Below, piece by piece: positions 43,801 through 51,010 of a stretch of 64,000 bases of DNA. The notes below the pieces were generated by a model. It was not told the DNA's origin, ran no database searches, and worked only from the letters and a program-made list of their open reading frames with translations. Position 1 is the first letter of the stretch. Every line of letters begins with the position of its first letter. This stretch comes from G963678445 sp963678445 (lineage in GTDB: Bacteria; Hydrogenedentota; Hydrogenedentia; Hydrogenedentales; G963678445), in assembly GCA_963678445.1 (NCBI GenBank), contig OY782877.1:4960001-5024000 (forward strand), in the 5' to 3' direction. The position numbers were made by a program, and so were the translations under genes.

Positions 43801-44629
43801 ATCCCTCACGCTGTGCACTGCGTCCATAGGAAATATCCGTATACTGCTTTGGAAATGAAGGAGAAAAACAGGTACTGGCGCGCACTCCTCCTGAAGGATC
43901 ACAAAGCGCCAGATATTCTCCGCCTTTGCTGAGCTTGAAATCGGTGTGTATGGGTTGCCCATTGACAGGAGCGCGATCCTTGTTAGAAGCAAAAACCACA
44001 AGATAGGACTTTGCAGGTAATGTGATCGCGGGGAGATAGAAAAGTAATTGGTGATTCTTTTTATCTGTCAAGGACCAGCCTTCCAGCATGACCGGGGTGT
44101 TGCCTGCATTGTAGAGCTCTATCCAATCCTGCTCATCCCCGTCTTCATCCGTCAGTCCGATATCGTTTGAGGCGACAAATTCGTTTATCACGAGGTAGTC
44201 TGCAGTTGCTGATAACGGATTTTCTTCGTAATACACTTCTTGCCCATCGTTTACCCCATCCTCATCGGTATCCGGCTGTAATGGATCCGTCTGGTGAACC
44301 ACTAGCTCTTCTCCGTCTGATAAACCGTCTCCATCATGATCTGGATTATCCGGATCCGTTCCTAGTTGCTCTTCGGCAAGATTAGTCAGTCCATCTCCAT
44401 CCGAATCTATATCATGGCCTAGAACATGACGAACCAGTAGCTGATAATCCACCGCATCGGTACAACCGGAGTGATCCAAATCGGTTTCAGAACAGGTCAC
44501 CCGCCCCAAAAAGCTGTTCACCAGAATTTTCAGATCGCCTGCATTGACCTCTCCAGAGCCATCCAAATCTCCAGCAAGAGGTCCTGCAAAAGCCGTTCGA
44601 GTGAGAACAAAGAGAAAAAAAGCCCGCAT
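40835..44629 (-). CDS. Secreted dockerin/TSP3/LTD/CotH-kinase-type giant protein
   Basis: About 1264 residues from ATG 44629, with a signal peptide (MRAFFLFVLTRTAFA). Domains in order: a dockerin (residues 18-70) with two calcium-loop repeats, GDLDGSGEVNAGDLKILV and TDLDHSGCTDAVDYQLLV; three TSP3-like calcium repeats (DSDGDGLTNLAEEQLGTDPD and following); a lamin-tail domain (YLVINEFVASNDIGLTDEDG); a chitobiase-like FN3 domain (EIRYTLDGTIPTQG); a CotH-type domain with YLGNLDWPYWNWNF and FIPYAWDLEYGM (about residues 480-700); a second FN3-like unit; a PA14-like part (IPTAGTYTFNIHTDEYFYAL); and a jelly-roll end. CotH kinases phosphorylate secreted proteins. No Shine-Dalgarno precedes the start, which lies inside the cohesin gene, so translation may depend on it. 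Confidence 0.85.
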   Translation of the reverse strand: MRAFFLFVLTRTAFAGPLAGDLDGSGEVNAGDLKILVNSFLGRVTCSETDLDHSGCTDAVDYQLLVRHVLGHDIDSDGDGLTNLAEEQLGTDPDNPDHDGDGLSDGEELVVHQTDPLQPDTDEDGVNDGQEVYYEENPLSATADYLVINEFVASNDIGLTDEDGDEQDWIELYNAGNTPVMLEGWSLTDKKNHQLLFYLPAITLPAKSYLVVFASNKDRAPVNGQPIHTDFKLSKGGEYLALCDPSGGVRASTCFSPSFPKQYTDISYGRSAQREGCWYFSVPTPGAPNDEKSRYAGFMKSVEFSSSSDFHTNPFLLSLSCGTNGAEIRYTLDGTIPTQGTGYLYNEAIPIASSTVVSACAYRSDFMNTEVCTQSYIFNPNAVESALPILSLVGNPQETFYEPNGIMGVSGGVYLPSSGWLAFEEGDYNNALLDPDEIVRPISVEVFNHVDTFSANAMIKLHGNLHYYNRRTDGPWDDYLERYSFRLCFEDTVSELECELFPDSDIESYEQLVMRSGNTDHNPFIKDEFSRRIFLDMGQCAARGDIFNLYINGEYKGYVNLAERCREDFFQQFFDSDKDWERIDGEDPWPWDPDDKSVSFSHWKRGLSRCEPSSASKSSEKYTPSEETVALFIELIDIVRNQDCSLEAVFTDVASRLDIVAFIDYIILNLYLGNLDWPYWNWNFAREKAPGSKFIPYAWDLEYGMTAPPTEYNGLRSIPYGPVGEDGGLLYRDDYPLAWLFQGLYKNESFRQQFAERVRVHFYNDGALTDAHVQARYQELSEIIDDVLPDMDTYPADVFLPNRRAFLLRTFSDEGLFHPLHPNITIEEDMLSLSNPNGSGIIYYTLDGSDPMNAPVSAQVALVDQSTPSRFMVPSSVLDFQQTGQFATTLYRATDILKDLYNLAFFATEMRDPIKAQVSTLNFSSTGSGGHYPNALPFPGMLANESPGIFVTDILGKIVIPTAGTYTFNIHTDEYFYALFFAFQDMFTAPLEEEKILEGTAQDNLITVEFQEPGVYSFLINTWNEEEEAILEVSAAPGEHTAFDESVFRLVGDTAGGGLAMVKDWYLSDYDDTTWTGASGALGFDNGSGEFAPFIDTDISASMLDINSNCYMRIPFTLSEAEIAQLKHLTLYLRYNDEVSILLNGKEILWNSLLVEKDWDAPATEARSITDSLQEIRYPCTHLLSCLKEGENILAVRGTNLEKTDPNFLLKVSLVAEKEIAPTAQALVADSSISLEQACTINARVCADGIWSPLESVSYMQKAL

Positions 44630-45189
44630 AGAAGTCGGCGACAGTAGCCCCCGTTTTTCCAAGAACCAGCCAGAATAAACAGTAGTATCAACATACCAAG
44701 AAAAAGTCTTCCTATAGGAAGCGTAGCATGGGGTTCAATCGTAACCTCCCCGTCGAGAAACAAAGCATCCACTCGGGTTGCATCCCCTCTCACCGCTGAA
44801 ACGTCGGTGAGTTGAAGGGGAATCGATACTTCGTGATCCAATGAAAACTCCGCATCTAAAACCAACGTAAACAGAGCCCCTGCCTGAAAAGGTGTTTCGT
44901 TCATACCACCACAGGCAATCAGGACGCTTTGCCCATCTTGTTCATAGGATAGTGATTTATCGGCAGCCTGTGCCGCAGGTCCAATATGTACCGCATGCAG
45001 CTGTAAAGGATGCCCAAATGTTATTCGGTAAAAAAGCGTCGCTACTTCTGAGGGATTTTCCGGTAAGGAAACCGGTACTTCCGCCCTACCTAGCGCAGCA
45101 ACGTCTGCGTCGCTAACCTCCAAATATACCTCATTTGCGTATATTGGCAACGATATAAGTAAGAAAAAAAATAGGGTCAGTATCCTCAT
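44530..45189 (-). CDS. Cohesin-domain protein with C-terminal membrane segment
   Basis: About 219 residues from ATG 45189, with AGGAG 5 bases upstream. The signal peptide is TLFFFLLISLPIYA. Residues 20-150 match a cohesin domain: VYLEVSDADVAALGRAEVPV at the first strand, FYRITFGHPLQLHAVHIG, GALFTLVLDAEFSLDHEVSI and FLDGEVTIEP at the last strand. A C-terminal hydrophobic segment (LPIGRLFLGMLILLFILAGS), followed by Arg and Lys, resembles a sorting or anchor signal, with an extra 35-residue tail that overlaps the next gene. A cohesin on the surface next to a dockerin protein suggests that they bind each other through calcium. The downstream dockerin gene starts 100 bases before this gene ends. 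Confidence 0.8.
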   Translation of the reverse strand: MRILTLFFFLLISLPIYANEVYLEVSDADVAALGRAEVPVSLPENPSEVATLFYRITFGHPLQLHAVHIGPAAQAADKSLSYEQDGQSVLIACGGMNETPFQAGALFTLVLDAEFSLDHEVSIPLQLTDVSAVRGDATRVDALFLDGEVTIEPHATLPIGRLFLGMLILLFILAGSWKNGGYCRRLLCGLFFSLFSLERLLQDLLLEIWMALERSMQAI

Positions 45190-45499
45190 ATTAGCTCCTG
45201 GGGGATCTCTCAAACACAGGCGAACGTCACGCCCACGTCTTTCACGGTTCTAGTAAATTTCGTTTTTTGCAGAATTTTTACTTTAATAATTGAAGTACTA
45301 TAGATTAAATCCATAGAACCATTAAATCTGTATGTGAATTCATCTATCAGAAATGCTGAAATTATATCAAGTAATTTAGTAGGTGTACTATATATATTAT
45401 ATTATTTCTGCATCCTAAAACAATCCATTTTTATTGTCAAACATGGCGAAAGATTCTTAACTTGGAACAGGAGGACGAAATTAAGGGAATTTATACTTT

Positions 45500-45529
45500 T
45501 TGACAATACAGCATCGTTCAATGCATTAT
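45500..45529 (+). promoter_or_regulatory. Promoter candidate for the Dabb gene
   Basis: TTGACA (45500-45505), an 18-base spacer and CATTAT (45524-45529), within a 350-base AT-rich gap (45190-45564) that contains no convincing gene. Transcription would begin about 30 bases before the ATG at 45565. Confidence 0.5.
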
Positions 45530-45564
45530 TTTTAGAAAACAGCTACTAAGGAGATTTTGGTCCG

Positions 45565-45978
45565 ATGAAAAAGTTCTTTCTCGCAACGGCTATAGCCACA
45601 GCACTGGTACTCTTGACGTGCGCCTATGCGCTGCCTACAGGTGCGGCGAAAAATAAAATCACGCAGCCAGCCCAGGTCTTGCGTCATGTTGTACTCTTCA
45701 AGTTTAAAAACGAGACTTCTGCACAGGATGTTCGTGCTATTGAAAATGCCTTTTGTCGTTTACCCGCTGCTATCGACACCATCTATGACTTTGAATGGGG
45801 CACCGATGTCAGTGTAGAAAACCTGCACAACGGGTTCACGCATTGTTTCGTGGTTACATTCCTAAGCGAAGAGGATCGCGCCCAGTACCTCCCTCATCCT
45901 GAACACAAAAAATTTGGGGAAATCCTGAGTCCCCATCTGGATAAAGTTACTGTGGTGGATTATTGGACCCGCCCCTAG
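45565..45978 (+). CDS. Secreted Dabb-domain (A/B-barrel stress) protein
   Basis: 137 residues with a signal peptide (FFLATAIATALVLLTCAYALP) and a C-terminal 95-residue Dabb domain: RHVVLFKFKNETSAQDVRAI, IYDFEWGTDVSVENLHNGFT, FVVTFLSEEDRAQYLPHPEH and VTVVDYWTRP. The dimeric alpha/beta barrel is common in plant stress proteins and in polyketide cyclases, and its role in bacteria is mostly unknown; a periplasmic place is predicted here. AAGGAG lies 11 bases before the ATG, slightly far. It is probably the first gene of a unit with the sialidase-like gene 85 bases downstream, although that gene has its own ribosome site. Confidence 0.82.
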   Translation: MKKFFLATAIATALVLLTCAYALPTGAAKNKITQPAQVLRHVVLFKFKNETSAQDVRAIENAFCRLPAAIDTIYDFEWGTDVSVENLHNGFTHCFVVTFLSEEDRAQYLPHPEHKKFGEILSPHLDKVTVVDYWTRP

Positions 45979-46063
45979 CGCAACCACATTCTTACGCTTT
46001 ACCATCTTAGAATTGGTTTTGTGACACCACCTTGAAATCCCTCAATTCTAAAAAGGATTTTTT

Positions 46064-47194
46064 ATGTCATTATTGCTGACTTTACTCTGCCTTGCCGCTG
46101 CCGACGTTCTTCCTGCCTCTAGCTATCCCTTACCTGAGAGGGTAGAGCGGGTTTTGGAATTGGCACCGGGTAAGGATAACCCGCGTAATTCGGAGGGGGA
46201 TTTCATCCAGCTCAAAGATGGACGCATTCTTTTTGTATACACCTACTTCTGCGGTGGTACAGGCGATCACGATGCGGCTATCCTCAAAGCACGCGTATCC
46301 TCGGATCGTGGCCAAACCTGGTCCGCGAAGGACACGACTCTGGTCGATAACGAAGGCGGTATGAATGTCATGTCCATATCGCTGTTGCGCCTTCAGAATG
46401 GAAATATCGGGTTATTCTATCTGCGAAAAAATACGCTGGACGAGTGTATGCCCTATATGCGTATCTCTACCGATGAGGCCCAAAGTTGGAGTGAAGCTAC
46501 GTGTTGTGTCCCGAAAGAACATATCGGATATTATGTGGTCAATAATGATCGCGTTGTGCAGTTAAAAGACGGTCGTCTCCTCGTACCCGCAGCTCGCCAT
46601 GCGGTTAAAGGCGGCCCGCGTACTCCGGGGATGGTTTTCTGCTTTTGGTCTGACGACAATGGAAAAACATGGACTAGAACGGATAAAGCCTTGGTATTAC
46701 CGGAGGATAAAGGCAAACAACAAAACAAGGACGGATTGCAGGAACCGGGAATTGTGGAGCTTAGCGATGGACGGTTGCTTATGTTGCATCGCACCAGCAA
46801 AGGTGTATTCTATTGTTCCTACTCTAGCGATCGGGGGGAAAGCTGGACGGAACCCGCTCCGACAGACTTGTGTACACCGCTTTCTCCGGGCTCTATAGAG
46901 CGCATCCCTTCCACTGGTGACTTATTGTTGGTTTGGAACGATCTCTCCCATCAGCACCGCATGTTCAGAAAAAAACGCACCCCGCTCACCGTCGCCATTT
47001 CAAAGGACGATGGACAAACGTGGATTAAGAAGAAAAATCTGGAGACCGACCCGAATGGCTGGTATTGCTACACGGCCATCGAGTTTGTGGATAACCATGT
47101 ACTGTTGGGGCATTGCGCAGGCGATCGTAGCAAGTACAATGGCCTGGAACGTACTGAAGTGTTGCGTTTCCCAGTTTCCTGGTTATACGAATAG
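46064..47194 (+). CDS. Sialidase-superfamily (BNR/Asp-box) exo-glycosidase-like protein
   Basis: 376 residues, with an N-terminal hydrophobic stretch (SLLLTLLCLAAADVLP) that is a signal peptide or its remnant. Five Asp-boxes are visible: SSDRGQTWS, STDEAQSWSE, SDDNGKTWTR, SSDRGESWTE and SKDDGQTWIK, one per blade of a six-blade propeller. NPRNSEGDFIQLKDGRILFV supplies the arginine area, and LQEPGIVELSDGRLLM the next blade. The superfamily contains sialidases, but also bacterial glycosidases and proteins without sialidase residues, so the substrate is uncertain. AAAGGA lies a few bases before the ATG. It would act in the periplasm or outside the cell on mucin-like or plant glycans. Confidence 0.8.
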   Translation: MSLLLTLLCLAAADVLPASSYPLPERVERVLELAPGKDNPRNSEGDFIQLKDGRILFVYTYFCGGTGDHDAAILKARVSSDRGQTWSAKDTTLVDNEGGMNVMSISLLRLQNGNIGLFYLRKNTLDECMPYMRISTDEAQSWSEATCCVPKEHIGYYVVNNDRVVQLKDGRLLVPAARHAVKGGPRTPGMVFCFWSDDNGKTWTRTDKALVLPEDKGKQQNKDGLQEPGIVELSDGRLLMLHRTSKGVFYCSYSSDRGESWTEPAPTDLCTPLSPGSIERIPSTGDLLLVWNDLSHQHRMFRKKRTPLTVAISKDDGQTWIKKKNLETDPNGWYCYTAIEFVDNHVLLGHCAGDRSKYNGLERTEVLRFPVSWLYE

Positions 47195-47201
47195 CACTTT
47201 T

Positions 47202-47250
47202 AAAAAAATCCGGGAAAGACACGTTCTCAATGTCTTTCCCGGATTTTTTT
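47202..47250. terminator. Bidirectional terminator between sialidase-like gene and ribF
   Basis: AAAAAAATCCGGGAAAGACA (47202-47220 area) pairs with TGTCTTTCCCGGATTTTTTT around a short loop (CGTTCTCAA), a stem of about 14 bp flanked by A and T runs that provide U tracts in both directions. It sits between two convergent genes. Confidence 0.9.
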
Positions 47251-47254
47251 CTGT

Positions 47255-48190
47255 CTACGATACGTTTTGTTTGAAATAGGCACGAATGGCTTCAACATCG
47301 CGGTCAATCGCCTCTATGAGCGCTTCCAGACTCTCAAACTTCTTTTCAGGGCGTATTCGCTTGTGAAAAACAACTTCCATTACTTCTCCTACGATATCTT
47401 GTTTTTCAAAATCTAAGAGATGCGCTTCGATTGCCGTTGAGTTGTGGCGAATGGTAGGCGCGACGCCAATATTAATAGCCGCTGGATACGATACACCCTC
47501 CAGCCATGCCTCTGCTGCGTATACCCCATTGGCCGGAATTGCATCGCAGTGTGGTCGCAAATTGGCAGTCGGAAAACCCAGTTTTCGTCCGACCCCCCGT
47601 CCCGATTCCACGGTTCCTCGAATGGAGTACTTGCGACCTAAAAAATGCTCTACCCGCTCCACTTCCCCTTGTAAAATACATTCGCGAATCAGGGTGCTAC
47701 TCACGCGTTCTCCCTGAATAACGCGCTGTGCAATTTGTCGCACTGAGAAGCCGTAGTCGGGTGCAATACGCGAAAGGTATTCGTAATCCCCTTCAGCGTT
47801 TTTGCCAAAACAGAAATCGTGACCGACAATCAGCACTTTGGCATGACAGCGCTTGACCACGATCTCTTCGACAAATTCACGAGGGGAAAACGCTGCTATA
47901 GCTGCGTCGAAAGGAAGCATGTACAATACATCAATGCCTGCCTGAGCCAGCAGTTCCGCTTTTTTGGCATCGCAGGTAAGAATGTTCGGGGCATTTTCCG
48001 GGGCAAAAATCTGACGTGGATGTGGTGTCAGGGTCAACAATGCGGCTGTACCGGAACAATATCGCGCCGTGGCGATCAATTCCTCCAAAATCCGTTGATG
48101 TCCCAAATGTACGCCATCAAAACTGCCAATAGTCAGGACCAGATTGGGGAAGACTTCGCTTGTCTTTTGTACATCTTCGATTATCCGCAT
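47255..48190 (-). CDS. ribF: Bifunctional riboflavin kinase / FAD synthetase
   Basis: 311 residues from ATG 48190, with AGGGGTG upstream. The N-terminal FAD-synthetase domain has TIGSFDGVHLGHQRIL and, later, VLIVGHDFCFGKNAEGD. The C-terminal riboflavin-kinase domain begins near VERVEHFLGRKYSIRGTVES and has GRKLGFPTANLRPH and NGVYAAEAWLEG. The protein makes FMN and FAD from riboflavin and is normal in length. It is the last gene of the rimP-nusA-infB-truB cluster, a common placement. An R1 repeat separates it from truB. Confidence 0.97.
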   Translation of the reverse strand: MRIIEDVQKTSEVFPNLVLTIGSFDGVHLGHQRILEELIATARYCSGTAALLTLTPHPRQIFAPENAPNILTCDAKKAELLAQAGIDVLYMLPFDAAIAAFSPREFVEEIVVKRCHAKVLIVGHDFCFGKNAEGDYEYLSRIAPDYGFSVRQIAQRVIQGERVSSTLIRECILQGEVERVEHFLGRKYSIRGTVESGRGVGRKLGFPTANLRPHCDAIPANGVYAAEAWLEGVSYPAAINIGVAPTIRHNSTAIEAHLLDFEKQDIVGEVMEVVFHKRIRPEKKFESLEALIEAIDRDVEAIRAYFKQNVS

Positions 48191-48217
48191 AGGAAGCACC
48201 CCTTTGTACGTCCTGGT

Positions 48218-48323
48218 GTATTAGTGACTAGAATCTGGAAAGGTGTCATAAAAAACGAATTTTTTACTGCGGTCAGGGATGGTAAGGACCATACCTATTG
48301 CTTGTGGTTGCTGGACCACTTTA
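48218..48323. repeat. R1 repeat, copy i
   Basis: TTAGTGACTAGAATCTGGAA, GTGTCATAAAAAACGAATTT and TTTACTGCGGTCAGGG, ATGGTAAGGACCATACC, then the hairpin GTGGT (48304-48308) with ACCAC (48315-48319) and TTTAG. The last bases are the truB stop codon (TAA on the minus strand at 48321-48323). This is the most complete copy in the window. Confidence 0.75.
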
Positions 48324-49211
48324 GCGGATGAAAACTCGCTTTGGATGCACATTTGCGCCTGCCGCGGAGGCTTCCACCTGTCCCAAAGCCAGTAGCTTAC
48401 CCGCTTCGTTTTTGATCTGCACCCAACCGTCATTTACAGGGCAGGGTTGCAGAAAATCCGGTGTAGCTAAATGGGTGCCAGAAACCACTAAGGCACGCGC
48501 GGAGGGGCGTATGGTCACTTCCGGCAGCTCTAATACGTCGTCAATGGGCAATAGATGCTCCCGAACAACGTCGGGACCGGTCAATGCGTCCACGGTTATG
48601 GCATCCGTCACAGAAAAACGGCCCACGCGGGTACGACGCAGAGCGGCTAGCACCGCACCGCATCCCAACTGCTCGCCAACATCATGACATAAGCTGCGCA
48701 CATAGGTTCCCCGCGAGCAACGCACCGATACCTGCGCATCGGGTACTTCATAGCGTAAAACGTCAAAATCATATACTGTAACTTCGCGTGGAGTGCGTTC
48801 AACAACCTCGCCTTTTCGGGCCTTCTTGTACAGTCGTTCCCCTCCCACCTTCACAGCGCTCACCATTGGAGGTAACTGGGCGATTAAGCCGGTGAATTGA
48901 TTGCAAACGGTTTGAATTCCATCCTGAGACAGAGCGGGTACTGGTTTTTCCTCTAAAACTTCCCCATCCAGATCATAGGAATCGGTCACCACACCAAAAC
49001 GCATAGTGCCTTCATAAACCTTGTCTAACCCAGTAAGATGTTCAGAAAGTCGGGTTGCTTTACCCAAACAGACCACCAGCAGCCCAGTGGCGGCAGGGTC
49101 CAAGGTGCCGGTATGTCCCACACGACGCAGCCCTGCTGCACGGCGCACGCGATCGACAACATCATGTGAGGTCATTCCTTGGGGTTTGTCTACCAGCAAT
49201 ACACCCGTCAT
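48321..49211 (-). CDS. truB: tRNA pseudouridine-55 synthase
   Basis: 296 residues, normal length. The landmarks GVLLVDKPQGMTSHDVVDRV and RRVGHTGTLDPAATGLLVVC (catalytic Asp) are present, with RYEVPDAQVSVRCSRGTYVR and DVGEQLGCGAVLAALRRTRV further on. The C-terminal PUA-like domain ends in GANVHPKRVFIR. The ATG is 2 bases after the stop of the rbfA/nrnA fusion, with GGAGAG as ribosome site. It modifies U55 of the T-loop in tRNA. Confidence 0.98.
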   Translation of the reverse strand: MTGVLLVDKPQGMTSHDVVDRVRRAAGLRRVGHTGTLDPAATGLLVVCLGKATRLSEHLTGLDKVYEGTMRFGVVTDSYDLDGEVLEEKPVPALSQDGIQTVCNQFTGLIAQLPPMVSAVKVGGERLYKKARKGEVVERTPREVTVYDFDVLRYEVPDAQVSVRCSRGTYVRSLCHDVGEQLGCGAVLAALRRTRVGRFSVTDAITVDALTGPDVVREHLLPIDDVLELPEVTIRPSARALVVSGTHLATPDFLQPCPVNDGWVQIKNEAGKLLALGQVEASAAGANVHPKRVFIR

Positions 49212-49213
49212 GG

Positions 49214-50578
49214 CTACTCTCCATCTATTTTGGCGGTGCTATCCTGCAGTATGAAAGTTTCCAGATGAGGCGTCACCTTGCGACGCACCGCCTCTAAAGA
49301 TTCCTCAATCGTAGCTCCCGCAGCAGCCGCATGCCCACCGCCGCCATATCCATTCAAAAATTGTGCTGCATTGAAACCTGCTGCCGCACGCAGACTTACT
49401 TTTGTAGCGTCAGGCGCTACTTCGGTAAACAAAGCCGCAATCTCCACCCCTTCGATATTGCGCACATAATTTATCAGACCGTCCATATCTTCACGGCTCG
49501 CCGCCACATCCGTCAAATCCTGCTGGCATACATAGGAAACCGCAAGACGCCCTTCGGCGGACAAGGCCAACCGATCCAGCACGCGTTGTAAAAGATACAT
49601 CTTTGGCAGCGGTAAAACATCAAAGACATCGCGACAAATCTCGGCTGCATCAATGCCCGTTTCCAAAAGAGCCGCTGCAATCCGATGGGAACGCGGTGAG
49701 GTGTTCGAAAAACGATACCCACCTGTGTCCGTAATTTGCGCCACATAGATACAATGGGCGGCGAATATGGACATGGGTAGCTCTGCAGCCTCATACAACG
49801 CCGCCACGATTTCTCCGGTCGCCGCATAGGTGGCATCGATATAACCCGACGTACCTTCTGGTTCTTCCTCCAGATGATGGTCAATTATGAGCGTTTTCTG
49901 ATGTGCAGGTACATAGTCCACCGCCTGGCCCATACGATCCCGGCGGGATACATCGAGCACAAGCGCCAAATCATAAGAAGGGGTGGACTTGATGTTTCCG
50001 GTTTGGATAGCCTTCGCACCAGGCAGGTGCGCATAACGCTTAGGGACCGGATCGGACAAATAGCATGTAATATTATGCTTCCCCAAGGCTTCAAGAAAGT
50101 AGCGCATGGCCAGCACACTGCCTACGGCGTCGCCATCGGGATTAACATGTGAGGTAAGGAAAAAAGAATCCGCAGCCCGCAATTCTTCAATCACAGCCTC
50201 CAATCCCAGCTTCAGCATTGGTGCAGCCTGCTGCTCTTCATGAATTTTGGTGAACACTTCTTCGAGATGATAGATCTCATCCAGTGTATCATCAGGAAAG
50301 AAGCGAATCTCAGGTGTTACCCGTATACGCAAGTGCTTGCCAACTTCCCGACGAATCCAACCAGCCGAACGCTGCAGAGCAATCAGGGAACTGGTCCGCG
50401 CTTTTTCGTCGCCGTATAAGCTGACGTAGACGTTGGCATATTGTAAATCCGGCGACATCCGCACTGCCATAATCGATACAAAACCGATACGGGGATCTTT
50501 CAAGCCCTTGGTAAGGAGTTTTGCGATTTCCTGTCGAATTAACTCGGCAACGCGCCTGGGGCGCCCCTTTTGACTCAT
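49214..50578 (-). CDS. rbfA: RbfA fused to NrnA-type DHH/DHHA1 phosphoesterase
   Basis: 454 residues. Residues 1-115 are ribosome-binding factor A (QKGRPRRVAELIRQEIAKLL, GFVSIMAVRMSPDLQYANVY, RFFPDDTLDEIYHLEEVF), which helps 30S maturation. A short linker (VFTKIHEEQQAAPMLKLGLE) leads to a DHH domain: TSHVNPDGDAVGSVLAMRYF, LALVLDVSRRDRMGQAVDY, IIDHHLEEEP at residues 231-240 and QITDTGGYRFSNTSPR. The DHHA1 end has NGYGGGGHAAAAGATIEE. NrnA enzymes degrade nanoRNA and pAp. In many bacteria rbfA and nrnA are neighbours in this cluster; here they are one reading frame with no internal stop. The ATG overlaps the ylxP stop (ATGA). Confidence 0.92.
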   Translation of the reverse strand: MSQKGRPRRVAELIRQEIAKLLTKGLKDPRIGFVSIMAVRMSPDLQYANVYVSLYGDEKARTSSLIALQRSAGWIRREVGKHLRIRVTPEIRFFPDDTLDEIYHLEEVFTKIHEEQQAAPMLKLGLEAVIEELRAADSFFLTSHVNPDGDAVGSVLAMRYFLEALGKHNITCYLSDPVPKRYAHLPGAKAIQTGNIKSTPSYDLALVLDVSRRDRMGQAVDYVPAHQKTLIIDHHLEEEPEGTSGYIDATYAATGEIVAALYEAAELPMSIFAAHCIYVAQITDTGGYRFSNTSPRSHRIAAALLETGIDAAEICRDVFDVLPLPKMYLLQRVLDRLALSAEGRLAVSYVCQQDLTDVAASREDMDGLINYVRNIEGVEIAALFTEVAPDATKVSLRAAAGFNAAQFLNGYGGGGHAAAAGATIEESLEAVRRKVTPHLETFILQDSTAKIDGE

Positions 50579-50856
50579 AATAATTCTATCCGGTACTCAA
50601 GCAATTCCGCATGGGACTTGTATTCTGCAAAACGGGCAATTTCGTTCAGTTGCGTATTAGCATGACGGCTTTCGTTGGAAACAACGCAAACCGTTACTCG
50701 CGCCCGCTGCCACAAATCGTGATATTCTGTCTCCGCCACGGAACAGTTGAAATGGTTTCGTAATTGCTGCTTCAAACTTTTTACTACACGTCGCTTATCC
50801 TTTAGCGAGCGCGCACCAGGTATCAATATATCCAGATGAAGTACACCGATAGTCAT
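50575..50856 (-). CDS. ylxP: DUF503 family protein (YlxP-like)
   Basis: 93 residues: MTIGVLHLDILIPGARSLKD, KRRVVKSLKQQLRNHFNCSV and AETEYHDLWQRARVTVCVVS match the DUF503/YlxP family, usually found between infB and rbfA, as here. It is small and ferredoxin-like in fold; the exact function, near translation or ribosome assembly, is not settled. GAGGTG lies 8 bases before the ATG. The start of the rbfA fusion overlaps its stop by four bases. Confidence 0.9.
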   Translation of the reverse strand: MTIGVLHLDILIPGARSLKDKRRVVKSLKQQLRNHFNCSVAETEYHDLWQRARVTVCVVSNESRHANTQLNEIARFAEYKSHAELLEYRIELL

Positions 50857-51010
50857 TGCGGCAGCACCTCAGCCTTGGTGTAGATAACCCGCCTTCTTTC
50901 GATTGCGCATAATTCTGCTGCATTCCCAAGTCGTGGAGGAGGACATGCACAGCACCCTGTCATGACTGCTGCTGATACGGACACGATGCCCCCTCTCCTA
51001 AGGGAATACC

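Noticed and set aside
45334..45549. 71-codon plus-strand frame in the AT-rich gap
   Set aside because: No ribosome site, low-complexity AT-driven sequence, and it runs over the promoter candidate of the next gene.
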